A stretch of 64,000 nt of DNA from CALJFL01 sp039964455 (GCA_039964455.1 JBDVXK010000014.1:19976-83975); one strand, 5' to 3'. Shown: positions 26,958 to 35,673, numbered from the stretch's first letter. Translations and numbers: made by a program. Notes: generated from the letters alone by a model not told the origin.

Positions 26958-28064
26958 TCAACTCCATGAAAGAAGCGCTTCCAGCTGTTTTTCGTTCAGG
27001 CTGGGCCATAACTTCCGCTCCGCCAACATCAGAAAAGCTGAGTGCGCGAATAGTTGCTTCATCTCAGCGGTTTTTTCTCGTGCCAATTGCTTCACTAAAC
27101 CCTGTAGGTATTTCGCCAGCACCTCATCATCCACGCTATAGGGTTCCAAATCGTGTGCATCAGGAATAGTTTGCTGAAACAAAGACTTCCCCTGCAGAAA
27201 TTTATCAGACAGTCGTTTATTCGAGGCCTCCCAAGAATCCTTATAACGCGAATAAAGCCCCGCATGCACGTACCTGGAGTTCTTTATTGGTTCTTCCGGC
27301 AGTAGTTTTATCAAACGACGCACAACATCATCATTTATGGCTTTGTCATAGCCGATCTTATTAAGGCACTGCTTGGCATACAACTGGTTTGGGCCAAGAC
27401 TGGCGTTGCTTTCCAGCGACCCTGCTTTCAACCTTGGTGCATCAATAGCGTCACAAAAATCAGCGACGATATCTTCCTCCCGCCACTGAGCAGGTTCGTA
27501 AGGTCGCACAATAATGTTCTCCTCTCCGAAGAAATCCCCCCAGATACTCAGCAAGTCGACATAGTGATGTTGAAAAATCTGGTGGGTTTCATAGAACTGA
27601 TAAGGACCATCCGCCCATTGCCTGGCCCCTTTAACATCCTGGTTGAAGAAAGAACTGTAAAGCTGATCCTGCCTTCGCAGGTAAGATACAATTTTTACAG
27701 TATAACCGGCTAGGTGTTCGCCTATATCTGCCAGCATGGGCCGTAGCTGGCGAGACTGACCAAAAAATAATTCCGAGCTGATAACGACCGACTCAAGCGC
27801 CTTACCGTGCCCAGCAATTTCATCGGCAAGCTTGTTCCAGGCCTGGCCACGGGGGAAGTCGCCATACCAGAAATCAGGCATATGATTCCCTTGATGCTTT
27901 TCTATCAAATCACAAACCAATACGTGATGAGCATCACCATGGCGCGGTGCCGAAGGGTAGAGCACTCCACTCTTTGCAAGTTTTTTGGCCTTACGGACAA
28001 GAAGAGCCTGCAGGGTCGACGTTGCGGTTTTAGGAGCGCCAATATGAATATAAATAGTGGTCAA
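26958..28064 (-). CDS. Sulfotransferase-like P-loop protein
   Basis: 368 residues. The N-terminus goes directly into a PAPS-type loop, IHIGAPKTATSTLQ (residues 6-19), which is typical of bacterial sulfotransferase-like proteins. A second motif, KIVSYLRRQDQLYSSFFNQ, resembles the 3'-phosphate-binding part. The rest is alpha-helical and not recognised. The only usable start is a TTG at 28064, since an in-frame stop lies 18 nt upstream and no ATG or GTG precedes the P-loop. No clear ribosome binding site is seen, so it may depend on coupling to the upstream glycosyltransferase gene 53 nt away. It could be a sulfotransferase or a related P-loop enzyme. Confidence 0.75.
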   Translation of the reverse strand: MTTIYIHIGAPKTATSTLQALLVRKAKKLAKSGVLYPSAPRHGDAHHVLVCDLIEKHQGNHMPDFWYGDFPRGQAWNKLADEIAGHGKALESVVISSELFFGQSRQLRPMLADIGEHLAGYTVKIVSYLRRQDQLYSSFFNQDVKGARQWADGPYQFYETHQIFQHHYVDLLSIWGDFFGEENIIVRPYEPAQWREEDIVADFCDAIDAPRLKAGSLESNASLGPNQLYAKQCLNKIGYDKAINDDVVRRLIKLLPEEPIKNSRYVHAGLYSRYKDSWEASNKRLSDKFLQGKSLFQQTIPDAHDLEPYSVDDEVLAKYLQGLVKQLAREKTAEMKQLFAHSAFLMLAERKLWPSLNEKQLEALLSWS

Positions 28065-28117
28065 GGTCGGTCTAGCGCAATGTTACATTGAAGAGATGTG
28101 ATAGCAGGGCTGCCACC

Positions 28118-30310
28118 TCAGCGAACAATGTCATGCATAGGGCGGCGCGAGAGACGGCGTTTAATCGCCTGTTGCAGACGAAACGGCACCAGTGATACTG
28201 CCTTGGCAACTACTGGCTGTCTGGAAATTTGCCAGATTTTCCCCAAGATCTTTTCGCGCGTTGTCAGTTGTGGAACACCTACGTGATAATTACCTGCCAG
28301 AGATTGAAGAGAAAGCGCAGTTAGAGCGCCCCGCTTTGTACCTACTATTTCTAGATATCCGCTGGAGTAGAAGTCCATGCGCGCCGACTCGGTTGGATCC
28401 AGCGCTTCAAGGCGAGTAGTTGGCAATACACCGTCACTGATAATTTGCGACCAGAATTCGCACCAGGCATCGAGGCTGCTATTCCAGGGTTGCACCACAC
28501 TAAGTGGCCGCTGTGCGACCCGCTCCACGAAGGCACCAAGGTCGGGAACAACAACTGGCAACCCAAGATGCAAAGCGGCACTCAGGGTATAGCTGTAGGT
28601 TTCAGGCCAAAGCGCCGGATACCACACAACGTCAGGAGAGATGCCATCAATCAGTTCGTATATATCACTCTGCGCATATGGTCCGTGCGTTATAACCTGC
28701 TCTGCCAGGCCTCGATAAGCATAACCGAGCAAATGAAACTCAATCCCGGAATCTGACATGGCTTGAGCCACAGATTCCAATACATCGGCGCCTTTTTCGC
28801 GACTGATAGCGCCCACCACCAGTACCTTTAGCGGACCATCTCCTTTATACCGCCAGGTAGGGGTGGGATAGGGCTTGGATAGTTCATAATCGGGGTGCCA
28901 GGCTATAACGCCTTCATCAATGTCGAAAAACCGTCGAAAACGTGTTGCAGTGTCGTGCGAGGGAAAGATTACCCGGCTTGAGCTTTCTACAAGCAACCGT
29001 TGATTCTCGCGCCACGATGCCCCGGTTACCCCTTCAGGTAAGGGGTAGTGTTCAGCGCAGCGTTCATCGAAGTCACCTGCTGACTCAACCACATAACGGG
29101 CATGCTCGTCTGTCAGTGTCGGGTTACCGTTAATAAGATAGTAATCATGTATGGTTAAATCATGCTCGCAACCCAGCGCCTCCGCCAACACCCATAGCCG
29201 CGGATGAAGACCCATTGTGTGATGGAAATGCACATGCCCAACGCCAAGATCAGCTAACAAACGAACAAGCTTGTCGTACTCGCGATCAACGTTGAAAAAC
29301 AGACCATCCTGAAGACGCGAGCCACGATCGAAAACACTCAGCGTAACGCTCTCTCCGTCTTCATAAGGTGTTATTTGCAGGAAGAGCGCGTCTTCCTGAT
29401 ACAACGTCGCCAATTCATTTACATGCTGCTGCGCCCCGCCACCCAGTTTGTGGCTAACAAACAGGACCTTGGCCTTATCTTGTGCTGCAAAAAGCGACAG
29501 CAGCGCGCGACTGCGCAAAGTCTTGGCCGGGTCGCTGGCAATATACGTCTGTATGGACGCATGGTAATCAGGATAACGTTCATCGAGAATTTCCATGGCG
29601 CGTGCTATACGCGGATTCTGCTCCTCGGCAAAACTCACCCCGCCCTTATGGTAAACAAAACAATTCAGCAAGTGTCTGTTTTGCCAACCTCCTTTCTCTG
29701 CCCGCTGGCACCAGTCGTTTTCTTCTCCATAGCCTCGACCAAAGGTTTCCTCGTCGAGAAAGCCCACTTCATCCAGGCAATCACGACGAATATACATGCA
29801 GTAACCCACTGTAGTGGGCACTGATACCACTTCCTCAGTATCGGCAAAACCGGCAAAAGCGCGATCCAATTCTTCTACAGAGAGATCGAACAGCAGCTCA
29901 TTGTCCTTGCAGAGGTTGGGGAAAGAACAAATTGTGGCATTGTTGGAAAACGGGCTCAGGCTACCGGTTTTACCGTGCTTATAGATGGCATTGCGCAGAC
30001 GGGTAAGCCAGTCGTTAGCGACCACGACATCGCTATTAAGGAGTAACACATCACGTGTGAGGTCATGCTGCAGCCCCCGGTTTGCGGTAGCTGTGAAGCC
30101 CAGGTTTTCGGTATTCTCCAGCAGCACCATTTCGGGGTTAACAGAGGCTTGCTCGCGAAGATATTCGCCTATATCCGGCTCTGGCGAGGCATCATTGATC
30201 ACCACCAGACGGGCCCAGGAAGAATCAATTGTGGCTAGAGCTGACTCCAGGCATTGCTTTGTGTCATTCAGGCCCAGGTACACCGGGATAACAACGTCAA
30301 CTTTTCTCAT
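28118..30310 (-). CDS. Two-domain glycosyltransferase (GT2 + GT4)
   Basis: 730 residues. The N-terminal GT2 domain (about 1-250) has VDVVIPVYLGLNDTKQCLESAL, the metal/nucleotide-binding LLLNSDVVVANDWL and the acceptor-region GYGEENDWCQRAEKGGW. The C-terminal part (about 285-640) is a GT-B fold of the GT4 type: KVLFVSHKLGGGAQQHVNELA at its start, PLKVLVVGAISREKGADVL for the donor site, and a GLPVVVPDLGAFVERV end motif. It is cytosolic. The ATG shares its first base with the stop of the upstream sulfotransferase/coiled-coil gene (TGATG), so the two are coupled. It probably adds sugars to a surface polysaccharide or glycoprotein; sugar identity cannot be inferred. Confidence 0.88.
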   Translation of the reverse strand: MRKVDVVIPVYLGLNDTKQCLESALATIDSSWARLVVINDASPEPDIGEYLREQASVNPEMVLLENTENLGFTATANRGLQHDLTRDVLLLNSDVVVANDWLTRLRNAIYKHGKTGSLSPFSNNATICSFPNLCKDNELLFDLSVEELDRAFAGFADTEEVVSVPTTVGYCMYIRRDCLDEVGFLDEETFGRGYGEENDWCQRAEKGGWQNRHLLNCFVYHKGGVSFAEEQNPRIARAMEILDERYPDYHASIQTYIASDPAKTLRSRALLSLFAAQDKAKVLFVSHKLGGGAQQHVNELATLYQEDALFLQITPYEDGESVTLSVFDRGSRLQDGLFFNVDREYDKLVRLLADLGVGHVHFHHTMGLHPRLWVLAEALGCEHDLTIHDYYLINGNPTLTDEHARYVVESAGDFDERCAEHYPLPEGVTGASWRENQRLLVESSSRVIFPSHDTATRFRRFFDIDEGVIAWHPDYELSKPYPTPTWRYKGDGPLKVLVVGAISREKGADVLESVAQAMSDSGIEFHLLGYAYRGLAEQVITHGPYAQSDIYELIDGISPDVVWYPALWPETYSYTLSAALHLGLPVVVPDLGAFVERVAQRPLSVVQPWNSSLDAWCEFWSQIISDGVLPTTRLEALDPTESARMDFYSSGYLEIVGTKRGALTALSLQSLAGNYHVGVPQLTTREKILGKIWQISRQPVVAKAVSLVPFRLQQAIKRRLSRRPMHDIVR

Positions 30311-31509
30311 CAGGACAACAGCCGCCTGGCTACCAAGCCCACGCCGGGTATATTACGAATCCGATCCAGTTGCGCTTCACGTTCGGCAATTTGTGCATCG
30401 CGCTCATTAATCACCTTCAGCGCGTGGGAGTGCTCTTCGCCAAGCGCGCTGAGGCGGCGATCGAACTCTGCTATCTGCTCATCACGCTCTGCAATTGTCG
30501 ACATAGCCAACTCAAGTTCGGCGCCCGCCCGGGCGAGTCGCTGATCCAGCTCGGCAATCTGCTGATCGCGTTCAGCTATCGTTGCCAGTGCCTCTTTATG
30601 CTCGCCCGATAAGGCATCAATATCCAAGTCACGCTGATCTAGGGTAGCGAGAGCTTCTGCATGCACTTCCCCCAGCTCAGTAAGCTCAGCGCCACGCCCG
30701 GTAAATGCGGCAGCCAATTCGGCAAGGCACTTGTCCAGCGGATAATCATGGTCGAGTAATTCGCCGAACTGCCGCAAGTCGTCGGCAGATGCAATAGGCC
30801 GACTGAGAACGTCATTATCGCCCTTATCTTTATGATGGCGAAGCTCAGCGCGAACGCCCGAAGTCTGCTCAGCGTCACTAGTTTCTTCAGGTAAAGCCAA
30901 GCCCAACGAAGCCATTACCGCCGCGGGGTTTTCCAATAAGGAATCGAAGGTTACCCGGATCGCACTGTCCGGCAAGCTCTTTTCCAGCGCACGCTGATAC
31001 AGTTCCACCAACCTGAGCCCATAAGATACGGGAAAGCCATCTCGTTTATGCAGGGATAATGCGACCTCAATAGGTGATCGGCTGATAGAGACCACCTGAA
31101 TCTCTTTACCGGCACCAGACAGGACATCCAGCCAAAAAGGCAGTGTTAAACAGAACCGAGGGTCCTTAACCGCCACGAGCTCCCCACCAAAGCCACGCTT
31201 CAGAATGCGCTCCGCCTTCCGGCGCTGAGAATCGAAAAGCGGCGCAGACCAGTCTGTATCATCACTGTATTCAAGCGAATACCAAAATGAGCCAATCGTT
31301 GACAGCAAGCTGTCATTGAGCGTAACAACTTCGCTGTCTTCCCAAAAACCCTCATCATTGACGCCCTGAATAGCGTCAAGTAAATCCTCACCAAAATGCA
31401 CCCCACAACGACTGAGCGCGGCGCAAAGAGCAGAGGTGCCGGATCGATGCATCCCTGCTACAAGAAATACTTTACTGCGACCCGCTGCAGTCATGGGTAA
31501 GGATTCCAC
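30310..31509 (-). CDS. Sulfotransferase with a C-terminal 28-residue-repeat coiled coil
   Basis: 399 residues (start GTG 31509; an ATG at 31494 is equally possible). Residues 10-250 are a sulfotransferase domain: FLVAGMHRSGTSALCAALS is the phosphosulfate loop, and VVSISRSPIEVALSLHKRDG is the 3'-phosphate site. The C-terminal third (about 275-385) is a coiled coil made of near-identical units of 28 residues (four heptads), recognisable by TIAERD-x-QIAE-x-D-x-RL. A short tail, RNIPGVGLVARRLLS, follows. The coiled coil may hold it in an oligomer or a complex with the coupled glycosyltransferase. It is the first gene of a four-gene sulfotransferase/glycosyltransferase run. Confidence 0.82.
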   Translation of the reverse strand: MESLPMTAAGRSKVFLVAGMHRSGTSALCAALSRCGVHFGEDLLDAIQGVNDEGFWEDSEVVTLNDSLLSTIGSFWYSLEYSDDTDWSAPLFDSQRRKAERILKRGFGGELVAVKDPRFCLTLPFWLDVLSGAGKEIQVVSISRSPIEVALSLHKRDGFPVSYGLRLVELYQRALEKSLPDSAIRVTFDSLLENPAAVMASLGLALPEETSDAEQTSGVRAELRHHKDKGDNDVLSRPIASADDLRQFGELLDHDYPLDKCLAELAAAFTGRGAELTELGEVHAEALATLDQRDLDIDALSGEHKEALATIAERDQQIAELDQRLARAGAELELAMSTIAERDEQIAEFDRRLSALGEEHSHALKVINERDAQIAEREAQLDRIRNIPGVGLVARRLLS

Positions 31510-31645
31510 AAATGTTCTATCAGAATAAGCAGGCGTAATAACGCATTACTAGCAATTTTCAAGCAAGTATACAGGCAACAGTGCTAGTTGACTCGATAAG
31601 ACCGCCTGCCTCAGTAGCACTGAGCCCTACCAGTTATAAACATCT

Positions 31646-32554
31646 CTACTCTGATTTATACGGGGCCAGAAGTTCGTCCAGAGCCGCATCGTCCACAACA
31701 GCGTCTCCGGTCATACGAAAACCAGCGTAAAAGTCCTTGGTGGATAACTCGACAAACTCTTTGCGCAGACTCGCAACAATGACATCCTTAACGTCTTCGT
31801 AGGCCTTATAGTGCTCTGGCCGCACATCATCTAAGCGAATGATGTGAAAGCCGAACTGACTTTCCACTAACCCTGAGTAATCACCAACGTTTTCGATCTC
31901 AAATGCGCCACCGGTGAAGTGGGGTGAAACCTCCGGCTCTCCAAGCCGAAACCAACGGTCGAAGCGTCCACCTTTTGCCTTGCTTCCGGGGTCCTCTGAG
32001 TGAACTGCCACCAGTTCCTCGAAATTGGCCCCTCGTTGTAACTCCGCAAGAATGGACTCAGCTTCTGGGCGACGTTCATCACGAGAACAAGCGGGTGCCC
32101 CACACATGATAAGAATGTGCGAGACTATGCGCTCTTCTGCAACGAACGCGTACTTTTTTTTCTCAGTTTGATAGCGCTCCTGGGCAAGCGGTTCGAAATC
32201 AGGCATCTCTAAAGAATCCACAAATTGCTTGGTGACAAACCTGGTATCCATATTCCTGATTGAATAAATATGACGCCAGTAGGCCTCCGAGGCAGACGCC
32301 GGATCGATGTTTTCCACCTGCGCAGCAACCTTCTTGTTCGCAATCGCCTGACTTAACAACTCAACTCGGTCGCCAGGGTCATTCGCAGCGGCATTCTTCA
32401 TTTCTGGAGTCCACTTGTCTATCAGAAAAGCAAGCTCCTCTAAAGACATTCCAATACTACCATCCTCGATTACATTTTCAGCCAAGGTTGGAGTAGCACC
32501 GGTGAAAAGGCACGCAACGGTGATACATAGCATGCGATTAAACACTTTTAACAC
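31646..32554 (-). CDS. Periplasmic parvulin-type peptidyl-prolyl isomerase
   Basis: 302 residues with a signal peptide (MLCITVACLFTGATPTLA, cleavage about residue 25). The start is a GTG with GAGGT six nt upstream. The parvulin (PpiC/SurA) domain lies at about 140-240, with RIVSHILIMC, FEELVAVHSEDPGSKAKGGRFDRWFRLGE and SQFGFHIIRLDDVRP. The flanking helical regions resemble SurA/PpiD chaperone arms. Two extra cysteines in CGAPACSRDE interrupt the first parvulin strand region. It sits just after the abundant secreted protein gene, so it may help fold that protein. 136 nt without a gene follow before the sulfotransferase gene; they contain no T-tract terminator. Confidence 0.85.
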   Translation of the reverse strand: MLKVFNRMLCITVACLFTGATPTLAENVIEDGSIGMSLEELAFLIDKWTPEMKNAAANDPGDRVELLSQAIANKKVAAQVENIDPASASEAYWRHIYSIRNMDTRFVTKQFVDSLEMPDFEPLAQERYQTEKKKYAFVAEERIVSHILIMCGAPACSRDERRPEAESILAELQRGANFEELVAVHSEDPGSKAKGGRFDRWFRLGEPEVSPHFTGGAFEIENVGDYSGLVESQFGFHIIRLDDVRPEHYKAYEDVKDVIVASLRKEFVELSTKDFYAGFRMTGDAVVDDAALDELLAPYKSE

Positions 32555-32576
32555 GTGAAGACCTCACTATTTGAGC

Positions 32577-32607
32577 CAAAAAAAAACCGACGCCCAAGGG
32601 CGTCGGC
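32577..32607 (-). terminator. Rho-independent terminator after the secreted-protein gene
   Basis: The minus strand reads CCGACGCC, CTTG loop, GGCGTCGG, then nine T. The stem is eight bp or more, 20 nt after the stop at 32628. It separates this gene from the parvulin gene downstream. Confidence 0.92.
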
Positions 32608-32627
32608 CTTAAGTCACATCCAACTTC

Positions 32628-34319
32628 TTAGCTTGACGACAGCTCGAAGCTATGATCGATCAGACGACCGTAGTTGCCATCAGGATTCTGAGGGAAGCTA
32701 CGCTCCCAAGCCACGAATCCTACCACTGGCACATCAGGTGCAGCTGGAATACATGTAGCACGCTGACCAGCGGTGTTCCAGATCGGAGCCTTAGTCAGGT
32801 CAGGGTTAACGTTGTTAGACACGATGTCATACTGACAGATACTCTGATCAGATGAGAAAACCCGGGAAGCAGAAGTGACCTCAAGAGAAGCCCAACCGAA
32901 ATCACCCAGTGCAGATGCATCTACAGAAGTAGCTACAGCGCTTCCCAAAACAGGAGTGTTAGCACCATCGGTCCACTCAACAACGTTCACCTCGTAAGGG
33001 AGCTGAAGCTCGTTACGCTCGCCGGGAGGCTGCGGGGAAATCACCAGATCACCATCTTCTGGCACAATCTGACCTTCTTCACGATCATAAAGCGTCAGGT
33101 CAGCGGTAACCGGGATATCACGGAAGTTACACTCCGGCACTTGAATGGTTCCGCTCGAAGTATTGGTTGTAGTTCCGCAATTAGAATCATCCAGACCCTG
33201 AGTCAACCAAACGTATTGGTCAAGCATCGCGTACTGGCCAGGCATTGTTACAACCCAGTCGGTAGACACGTTACGGGCACTCGCTATAGACCAGTCGTTG
33301 AGCACGTCTGTTACGCCCAAAACAGTGGCGCTACGCAAGGCATTGTACTGGTAGCGCAATGCAAAAGGATTACCAGCAAAATTGGGGCTACCAGCGTCTA
33401 CCCAAGGACCACCGTCCAGATCAGGGTAGTCAAAGCCGTACGGGTCGCCACTGAACAGACCAGTTTCCTGGTTGGTCATCCAAGGTTCAGTAGAGAAATT
33501 GCTAAGGTGAACCGCATCGCCACCAAATTCGATACCAGACGCTGCGTCACGGAAGAAATAAGACACCTTCAACGCGTTTTCTTCTGAATCGAAGAAGTTT
33601 GCACAAACTTCGGCAAGATCCTCATCCCTAGTTACAGTTTCCGAAGAATCCAGACACGCTGCGCCTTTACCGATGTACAGTTCTGCTGAATCTGCATCCA
33701 CTTCCTGATGGGTACGGTCGTAGTCGATTACACCCTTGTCAGCCAGTGTGCCATCTGTGAATGGGTCGTTACGCAGTCCGACGTTTGAGAAGAAGTTTGA
33801 CGCTACTTCACCACAGTCACGGGGGACGCCATCTTTGTGCTTGGCAGCAATAGCAATCGGCGCCGATTCTGTAGTAGGTGCGCCCATGGTGATAACTTCA
33901 ATGTAACCTTCCTCCGCACCCAAGCGGTAGATAGGAGACATAGGGAAGTCACCGTTCTCGCGAATCGGTGCAGTACAAGAAGCATCATCTGTAGAAACCA
34001 CGATATTACCAGTTTCGTCAGAAATGCTGCCTGTCCACTCGTCCTTCGGAGAAAGAATGAGGTTAAAGTCCAACGCGTCAGCTGAGTCAGTAGCGCGACG
34101 TAGGCGCAGCTTCACAACCTGAGTTTTCTTCGACGTGTTGATGATGTGGATACCAGTTACCCAATCGTCCTGTACTGTGTAGTAAGGAACGATCGCAGTA
34201 TCACCCAGGTTACCGATTGAGCGCTCAACTGTAGCCTGAGCACCGGCAACTCCAGCGTATCCGGCCGAGACTGCAGCTACTGCTACGGCCAGACCTAACG
34301 GTTTAAAGTTACTGTTCAT
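32628..34319 (-). CDS. Secreted protein of unknown function, probably abundant
   Basis: 563 residues, function not recognised. A Sec signal peptide ends at VAGAQA (about residue 29). The mature part is beta-rich, acidic and Asn/Asp/Thr-rich. The N-terminal block AIVPYYTVQDDWVTGIHIINTSKKTQVVKLRLRRATDS looks like a conserved domain of marine gammaproteobacterial secreted proteins. Seven to nine cysteines are spread along it, so disulfides are likely. There is no membrane anchor, sorting tail or catalytic motif. It has its own near-consensus promoter, an AGGAG ribosome site and a strong terminator, so it is a monocistronic, highly expressed unit. It lies between sulfotransferases and the type II secretion operon, so being a substrate of either is a reasonable guess. 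Confidence 0.75.
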   Translation of the reverse strand: MNSNFKPLGLAVAVAAVSAGYAGVAGAQATVERSIGNLGDTAIVPYYTVQDDWVTGIHIINTSKKTQVVKLRLRRATDSADALDFNLILSPKDEWTGSISDETGNIVVSTDDASCTAPIRENGDFPMSPIYRLGAEEGYIEVITMGAPTTESAPIAIAAKHKDGVPRDCGEVASNFFSNVGLRNDPFTDGTLADKGVIDYDRTHQEVDADSAELYIGKGAACLDSSETVTRDEDLAEVCANFFDSEENALKVSYFFRDAASGIEFGGDAVHLSNFSTEPWMTNQETGLFSGDPYGFDYPDLDGGPWVDAGSPNFAGNPFALRYQYNALRSATVLGVTDVLNDWSIASARNVSTDWVVTMPGQYAMLDQYVWLTQGLDDSNCGTTTNTSSGTIQVPECNFRDIPVTADLTLYDREEGQIVPEDGDLVISPQPPGERNELQLPYEVNVVEWTDGANTPVLGSAVATSVDASALGDFGWASLEVTSASRVFSSDQSICQYDIVSNNVNPDLTKAPIWNTAGQRATCIPAAPDVPVVGFVAWERSFPQNPDGNYGRLIDHSFELSSS

Positions 34320-34377
34320 ATTAGGAGACTCCTAGTGTCTTTATTACGTACAACCAAGTTTATAGATTGCTAGCGCT

Positions 34378-34405
34378 ATTATTGCTAACCGCAGCCAGCT
34401 GTCAA
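34378..34405 (-). promoter_or_regulatory. Strong sigma70 promoter of the secreted-protein gene
   Basis: Minus strand: -35 TTGACA (34400-34405, perfect), a 16-nt spacer, and -10 AATAAT (34378-34383, five of six). A leader of about 50 nt leads to AGGAG and the ATG at 34319. Good evidence of high expression. Confidence 0.8.
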
Positions 34406-34417
34406 CCACCACAATAC

Positions 34418-34858
34418 CTATTCGTTGGCGCTATACCACCACTCACCATCTACGTAGAGCCAACGCTCAGTAAAGGTGACCGGCACAGTGCCAATCGATC
34501 TCGATGCTGCAGAGGTTTGTTTGGTCGGAGAGGACATGACTCTCACCGCCACACTCGCCACAGCTGCCCGCGCATCATAAGTAACTACCTCAACCCCTGT
34601 CAACTCCCAATCCACTGCATAGGAAAATTTATTGATATACAGTCTCTTAGGAAAGATTCTTCTGTAATTAGGTGTGGTGTATTCCCAGGTGGTTTCCCAG
34701 TCGCGAATAATGCGGGCCTGCCAACGCTGTTCAACGCGCTGCTCAAGCCGGGACATGTCTGGGTTTGGGGGTTCATCTGTAGTGGCTGACTCATCGCATG
34801 CCACCAAAAAAGTGAGTGATATAAGACTCACCCACAGACCTTTGCAGAGTTTTTCCAT
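34418..34858 (-). CDS. Small lipoprotein of unknown function
   Basis: 146 residues from the ATG at 34858 (an upstream in-frame start at 34879 would add seven residues). A lipoprotein signal is visible, LISLTFLVAC|D, with the lipidated Cys at about residue 21. The mature part is Pro/Glu-rich at first and then a compact alpha/beta domain ending VTFTERWLYVDGEWWYSANE. The domain looks like an NTF2-like/SnoaL-type cone fold (inference from the pattern of a long helix, RLEQRVEQRWQARIIRDWETTWEY, then strands). Asp at +2 would favour inner-membrane retention if the E. coli rule holds. It has its own promoter upstream. Function unknown. Confidence 0.72.
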   Translation of the reverse strand: MEKLCKGLWVSLISLTFLVACDESATTDEPPNPDMSRLEQRVEQRWQARIIRDWETTWEYTTPNYRRIFPKRLYINKFSYAVDWELTGVEVVTYDARAAVASVAVRVMSSPTKQTSAASRSIGTVPVTFTERWLYVDGEWWYSANE

Positions 34859-34913
34859 TGAAAAAATAGAACGTAACATATTGAGTTTATTGCCTTTTCT
34901 TGTGGACGCGGCG

Positions 34914-34941
34914 ATTATACCCGCGCCCGACTGAATTTCAA
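34914..34941 (-). promoter_or_regulatory. sigma70 promoter of the small lipoprotein gene
   Basis: Minus strand: -35 TTGAAA (34936-34941), a 16-nt GC-rich spacer, and -10 TATAAT (34914-34919, perfect). It is placed about 55 nt before the ATG. Confidence 0.8.
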
Positions 34942-34973
34942 CAGCTTAACGCAATCACCTACTGAGACACGCC

Positions 34974-35669
34974 TCACCCCGGGCCACATCGTCGCTCTCG
35001 AGCACTACAGGCCGCGCTGTAAAGAGCGACATCGTCCTCATGATAAGCCGCGATACGCGGCAAATCCAGCTGCCCCAGGGCAGCTTCAAGCGCTGATGGT
35101 AGGGGCCCGGGGCGCATATTCAGCTTCTCCTGCGTGGCATTATGACCGAGGAAACGTGTGGAAAAGTACCGCAGATCTTCTTCGAAAAACTCGGTAATTC
35201 CGACGAAATCAAAGCGATCTAGCGGGAATTGCCAAAGGAAGCGTGAATAGACATTGCGCAACTGGGGAGAGAGGCAGAATTGTTCAAGTGACCAAGCCTC
35301 TTCCACCACCTTTCTATGCAGGGAAGAGGTCTCTTCTGATGTGGGGTCATAGCTGCGATGCCAGTAAGCATAATGGGAGATAAGCCGCGCTATCGGGTCG
35401 CGCAGCCACGTTACGAACGTACAATTGGTGATTTTGGCCAGTCCCATATACTTGACCGGAAGAAAATGGCCGTGAATGCACGCAATAGCATCATAGCGCT
35501 CGCTAACAGTTTCTTCTGCAAAGCGTGATGCGGCAGCTTGAGCCTCTTCGGGGCGTTGAGCTAAAGGGAAATCACTATAGTCAGGCTGGAAAGCCGCCCC
35601 ATAGTGCTCCTCCAAGGCCGCCCGGAAGCTAAGCCCCGCCGTTTTGGGCATGTGTACCGAGACCAGCAC
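34974..35669 (-). CDS. Sulfotransferase-family protein at the end of the type II secretion operon
   Basis: 231 residues from a GTG at 35669. The phosphosulfate loop is VSVHMPKTAGLSFRAALEEHYG (PKTAG near residue 9), followed by CIHGHF and the 3'-phosphate block TFVTWLRDPIARLISHYAYW. This is the Sulfotransfer_2-like family, which includes glycan 2-O-sulfotransferases. It starts 4 nt after the gspD stop, so it is almost certainly co-transcribed with the secretion genes. It has no signal peptide and should act in the cytosol. The acceptor is unknown. It is unlike the other three sulfotransferases in sequence, so it is not a recent duplicate of them. Confidence 0.82.
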   Translation of the reverse strand: MLVSVHMPKTAGLSFRAALEEHYGAAFQPDYSDFPLAQRPEEAQAAASRFAEETVSERYDAIACIHGHFLPVKYMGLAKITNCTFVTWLRDPIARLISHYAYWHRSYDPTSEETSSLHRKVVEEAWSLEQFCLSPQLRNVYSRFLWQFPLDRFDFVGITEFFEEDLRYFSTRFLGHNATQEKLNMRPGPLPSALEAALGQLDLPRIAAYHEDDVALYSAACSARERRCGPG

Positions 35670-35673
35670 TCGT

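Noticed and set aside
31608..31628. Small inverted repeat (CTCAGT/ACTGAG) downstream of the parvulin gene
   Set aside because: Six-bp stem without a T-tract on the minus strand; too weak to call a terminator.
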